From contig DLQW01000080.1 in assembly GCA_002474405.1 (NCBI GenBank), positions 14,768 through 37,488 of the forward strand: a DNA stretch of 22,721 nucleotides, given 5' to 3'. Both the position numbers and the translations under genes were made by a program. Source of the DNA: Christensenella sp. UBA7597. Lineage in GTDB: Bacteria > Bacillota > Clostridia > Christensenellales > Borkfalkiaceae. Under the pieces are notes generated by a model. That model was given only the letters and a program-made list of their open reading frames with translations, was not told where the DNA came from and did no database searches. How positions within the stretch are numbered: the first letter of the stretch is position 1; each line of letters starts with the position of its first letter. This document shows, piece after piece, positions 20,659-22,721 of this stretch.

Positions 20659-22721
20659 ATGAAGAAAGGAAGATTTACAATACCGACGGACGAAAGTTTC
20701 GTGGAAGGAACGAAAGCGATAGCGGAGAAATGGGGAGCGGACGCGGTGCGGGATTGCGACGGGACGCGTCTGCCGAAGAACGCGGGTCAATTCGGGAAGG
20801 TGTACAACACGTATTTCGTGGTGCGTGGAGATAACGATTGGGCGCGGAAGCATCCTGAAGAAGCGCAGCGGATATTTCTGCTTTCGGAGCGGAAACTTGC
20901 CGTAAGCGAGACAACGGAAATAGAAATCATGAAGGGATTTCTCGCGGACGAATTCGCGCCGGACTATACGTATATCGGATTATGGCAGGTATACGATCGC
21001 ACCACGGGAGAGGAAGTATCGCGTAGCGACTGGCAGGCAGACGAGAAAAGCGGAATCGTAACGATAGAAAATTGCAAAGCGTTCCACGAATATACGGTAA
21101 CGTTTCTTGCGCGCGTAACGTGGCACCCGGTGCAGATATACAATTACATAACGAACGAATGGACGTGCGAGAAGCAGCTGACGTACGACCCTGCGTTTCC
21201 TGCGACGAAAAAGTATATCGTGGAGCATATGAAGAAGTGGTGCGAAGAGAATCCGGAAACGAACGTGGTGCGGTTTAAGACGTTTTTGTATCAGTTCACG
21301 CTGATTTTCAACGACCTCGGAAAAGAGAAGCAGGTGGAATGGTTCGGGTATGCGCAGACGGCGAATCCCGTGCTGATGGCGGATTTTGAAAAGGAGAGCG
21401 GAATAAAACTGGTAGCGGAAGATTTCGTGGACAGCGGGTATTATAACAACTGTTTCAGAACGCCTACGGAAAAGTTCAAAAAGTATATGGACTATGTGGA
21501 AAGATTCGTAAGCAAAACGATTAAAGAGCTTGTGGATATCTGCCACGGATACGGAAAAGAAGCGATGATGTTTCTGGGAGACGACTGGATAGGAAGCGAG
21601 CCGTACGGAGAACATTTCAAAGATATGGGGCTGGACGCGGTGGTAGGTTCGGTAGGCGGCGGAGTAACGGTGAGAATGTTATCGGAAATTCCGCACGTAA
21701 AATACCACGAAGGGAGATTTCTGCCGTACTTTTTCCCCGATACGTTTTTTGAGGGAAACGAAAAGAACGCGGTGGAAGAATTGAACCGCAACTGGCGGAC
21801 GGCAAGGCGCGCGATCATGCGGAAGCCGATAGACCGCATGGGGTTCGGCGGGTATCTTTCGCTGGCGGCGAAATTCCCGGCGTTTGTGGACCGTGTGGCG
21901 GAAGTGGCGGACGAATTCCGGACGATATACGCGGCGGTGGATAACAAAAAGCCGTGGTGCAGGCTGAAAGCGGGACTTTTGAACGGCTGGGGGAAAAAGC
22001 GAAGCTGGATGAGCCATATGGTGGCACACGAACTCTGGTATCAGCAGATCTATTCGTATCAGGGGATACTGGAGGCGATAAGCGGGTTGCCCGTGGATAT
22101 CGAATTTTTGTCGTTTGAGGAAGTGAAAGACGGAGTGCCGCAGGATATAGACGTCATCATAAACGCGGGAGACGCATATACGTCGTATTCGGGCGGTAAA
22201 GAATGGCTGGACGAAAGATTGCAGACGGCGATACGTAGGTTTGTGTATAACGGAGGAGGATTCATCGGCGTAGGCGAACCGACGGCGTGCGAAGGGAACG
22301 GGAGATATTTCCAACTGGCGGACGTGCTGGGGGTGGACGAAGAAATCGGTTATACGCTTTCTGTGGATAAGTATAACATAACGAAAGTGCCGCACGAACT
22401 GACTGAGGGGCTTGAAAGCGCGGACTACGGAGAGGACAAGAAGAATATCTACGCGCTGAAAAAGACGAAAGTGCTGGATATTGCGTTCAGCGACAGATTT
22501 AAGAGGAACGTGAACGCAGGCGAAGTGAAGATGGCGGTGAACGAGTACGGCAGCGGCAGGAGCTTTTATATTACGGGGCTTCCGTACAGTTTTGAAAATT
22601 CGCGGTTGCTGTACAAGGCGATGTGTTACGTGGCGAAGAAAGATTTAAACGTGTGCTATGCGACGAACGCCGCCACGGAGTGCAATTATTATCCCGCGGC
22701 GAAAAAGTATGCGATAGTAAA
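20659..22721 (+). CDS. GH112 beta-galactosyl-hexoside phosphorylase (3' truncated)
   Basis: 687 residues are visible and the frame is still open at the right edge; family members run to roughly 720-750, so only the tail is missing. GH112 enzymes split beta-galactosides with phosphate to give galactose-1-phosphate: lacto-N-biose or galacto-N-biose (EC 2.4.1.211), or beta-1,4-galactosyl-L-rhamnose (EC 2.4.1.247). The N-terminus RFTIPTDESFVEG with WGADAVRDCDGTRLP is diagnostic. The barrel follows, with GDDWIGSEPYGEHF; D308 or D309 is the likely general acid by position. A later alpha/beta domain has IDVIINAGDAYTSYSGG and NGGGFIGVGEPTACEG. There is no signal peptide. GAAGGA (20643-20648) is 10 bases before the ATG. 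Ile codons favour ATA, unlike its neighbours. The nearby rhamnosidase favours the rhamnose-specific activity, but sequence alone does not decide. Confidence 0.9.
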   Translation, partial: MKKGRFTIPTDESFVEGTKAIAEKWGADAVRDCDGTRLPKNAGQFGKVYNTYFVVRGDNDWARKHPEEAQRIFLLSERKLAVSETTEIEIMKGFLADEFAPDYTYIGLWQVYDRTTGEEVSRSDWQADEKSGIVTIENCKAFHEYTVTFLARVTWHPVQIYNYITNEWTCEKQLTYDPAFPATKKYIVEHMKKWCEENPETNVVRFKTFLYQFTLIFNDLGKEKQVEWFGYAQTANPVLMADFEKESGIKLVAEDFVDSGYYNNCFRTPTEKFKKYMDYVERFVSKTIKELVDICHGYGKEAMMFLGDDWIGSEPYGEHFKDMGLDAVVGSVGGGVTVRMLSEIPHVKYHEGRFLPYFFPDTFFEGNEKNAVEELNRNWRTARRAIMRKPIDRMGFGGYLSLAAKFPAFVDRVAEVADEFRTIYAAVDNKKPWCRLKAGLLNGWGKKRSWMSHMVAHELWYQQIYSYQGILEAISGLPVDIEFLSFEEVKDGVPQDIDVIINAGDAYTSYSGGKEWLDERLQTAIRRFVYNGGGFIGVGEPTACEGNGRYFQLADVLGVDEEIGYTLSVDKYNITKVPHELTEGLESADYGEDKKNIYALKKTKVLDIAFSDRFKRNVNAGEVKMAVNEYGSGRSFYITGLPYSFENSRLLYKAMCYVAKKDLNVCYATNAATECNYYPAAKKYAIV

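Noticed and set aside
1..22721. SusC/SusD-type uptake or mobile-element genes
   Set aside because: No TonB-dependent receptor, SusD-like lipoprotein, transposase, integrase or phage gene is recognisable in either strand.

Overview
The window reads as a carbohydrate-utilisation locus from an anaerobic, Clostridia-like Bacillota. The evidence is Shine-Dalgarno sites of the AGGAGG type, a CUT1-type sugar ABC importer, lipoproteins with type II signal peptides, and surface proteins built from Ig-like, InlB B-like and BspA-type leucine-rich repeats. Base composition is near 50% GC. I see no SusC/SusD pair, rRNA, tRNA, CRISPR array or transposase. The sequence alone does not name a species; a gut bacterium of the Christensenellales type is a plausible guess only.

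Layout. The left edge holds the 3' end of a GH78 alpha-L-rhamnosidase gene on the + strand. It converges on an AraC-family regulator on the - strand, which has its own terminator. The regulator is divergent from a long + strand gene train, and the 283-base gap between them carries two good sigma70-type promoters and a tandem 12-bp repeat that could be an operator. The train starts with a sugar-binding lipoprotein and two membrane permeases; no ATPase gene is visible. Six exported proteins follow almost without gaps: a multi-Ig secreted protein, a DUF4838 lipoprotein, a small BIG2-like lipoprotein, a 989-aa Ig plus LRR lipoprotein, a one-repeat InlB-like lipoprotein, and a 907-aa secreted LRR protein. 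A 46-aa peptide gene with an 11-G tract inside its frame sits just before the last of these. After a perfect 13-bp inverted repeat come three genes without signal peptides: a right-handed beta-helix protein (GH28/pectate-lyase-like), a GH95-like glycosidase, and a GH112 galactosyl-hexoside phosphorylase cut by the right edge.

Working model (inference). The exported proteins capture or loosen a complex glycan at the cell surface. The ABC system imports oligosaccharides. The rhamnosidase, beta-helix enzyme, GH95-like enzyme and GH112 phosphorylase take them apart in the cytoplasm. GH112 next to GH78 fits galactosyl-rhamnose from rhamnogalacturonan; GH112 next to a GH95-like enzyme could instead fit fucosylated host glycans. 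The least explained parts are the 46-aa peptide with its slippage-prone tract, the apparent Asn/Asp exchange in the GH95-like active site, and the mosaic LRR modules shared by two surface proteins.
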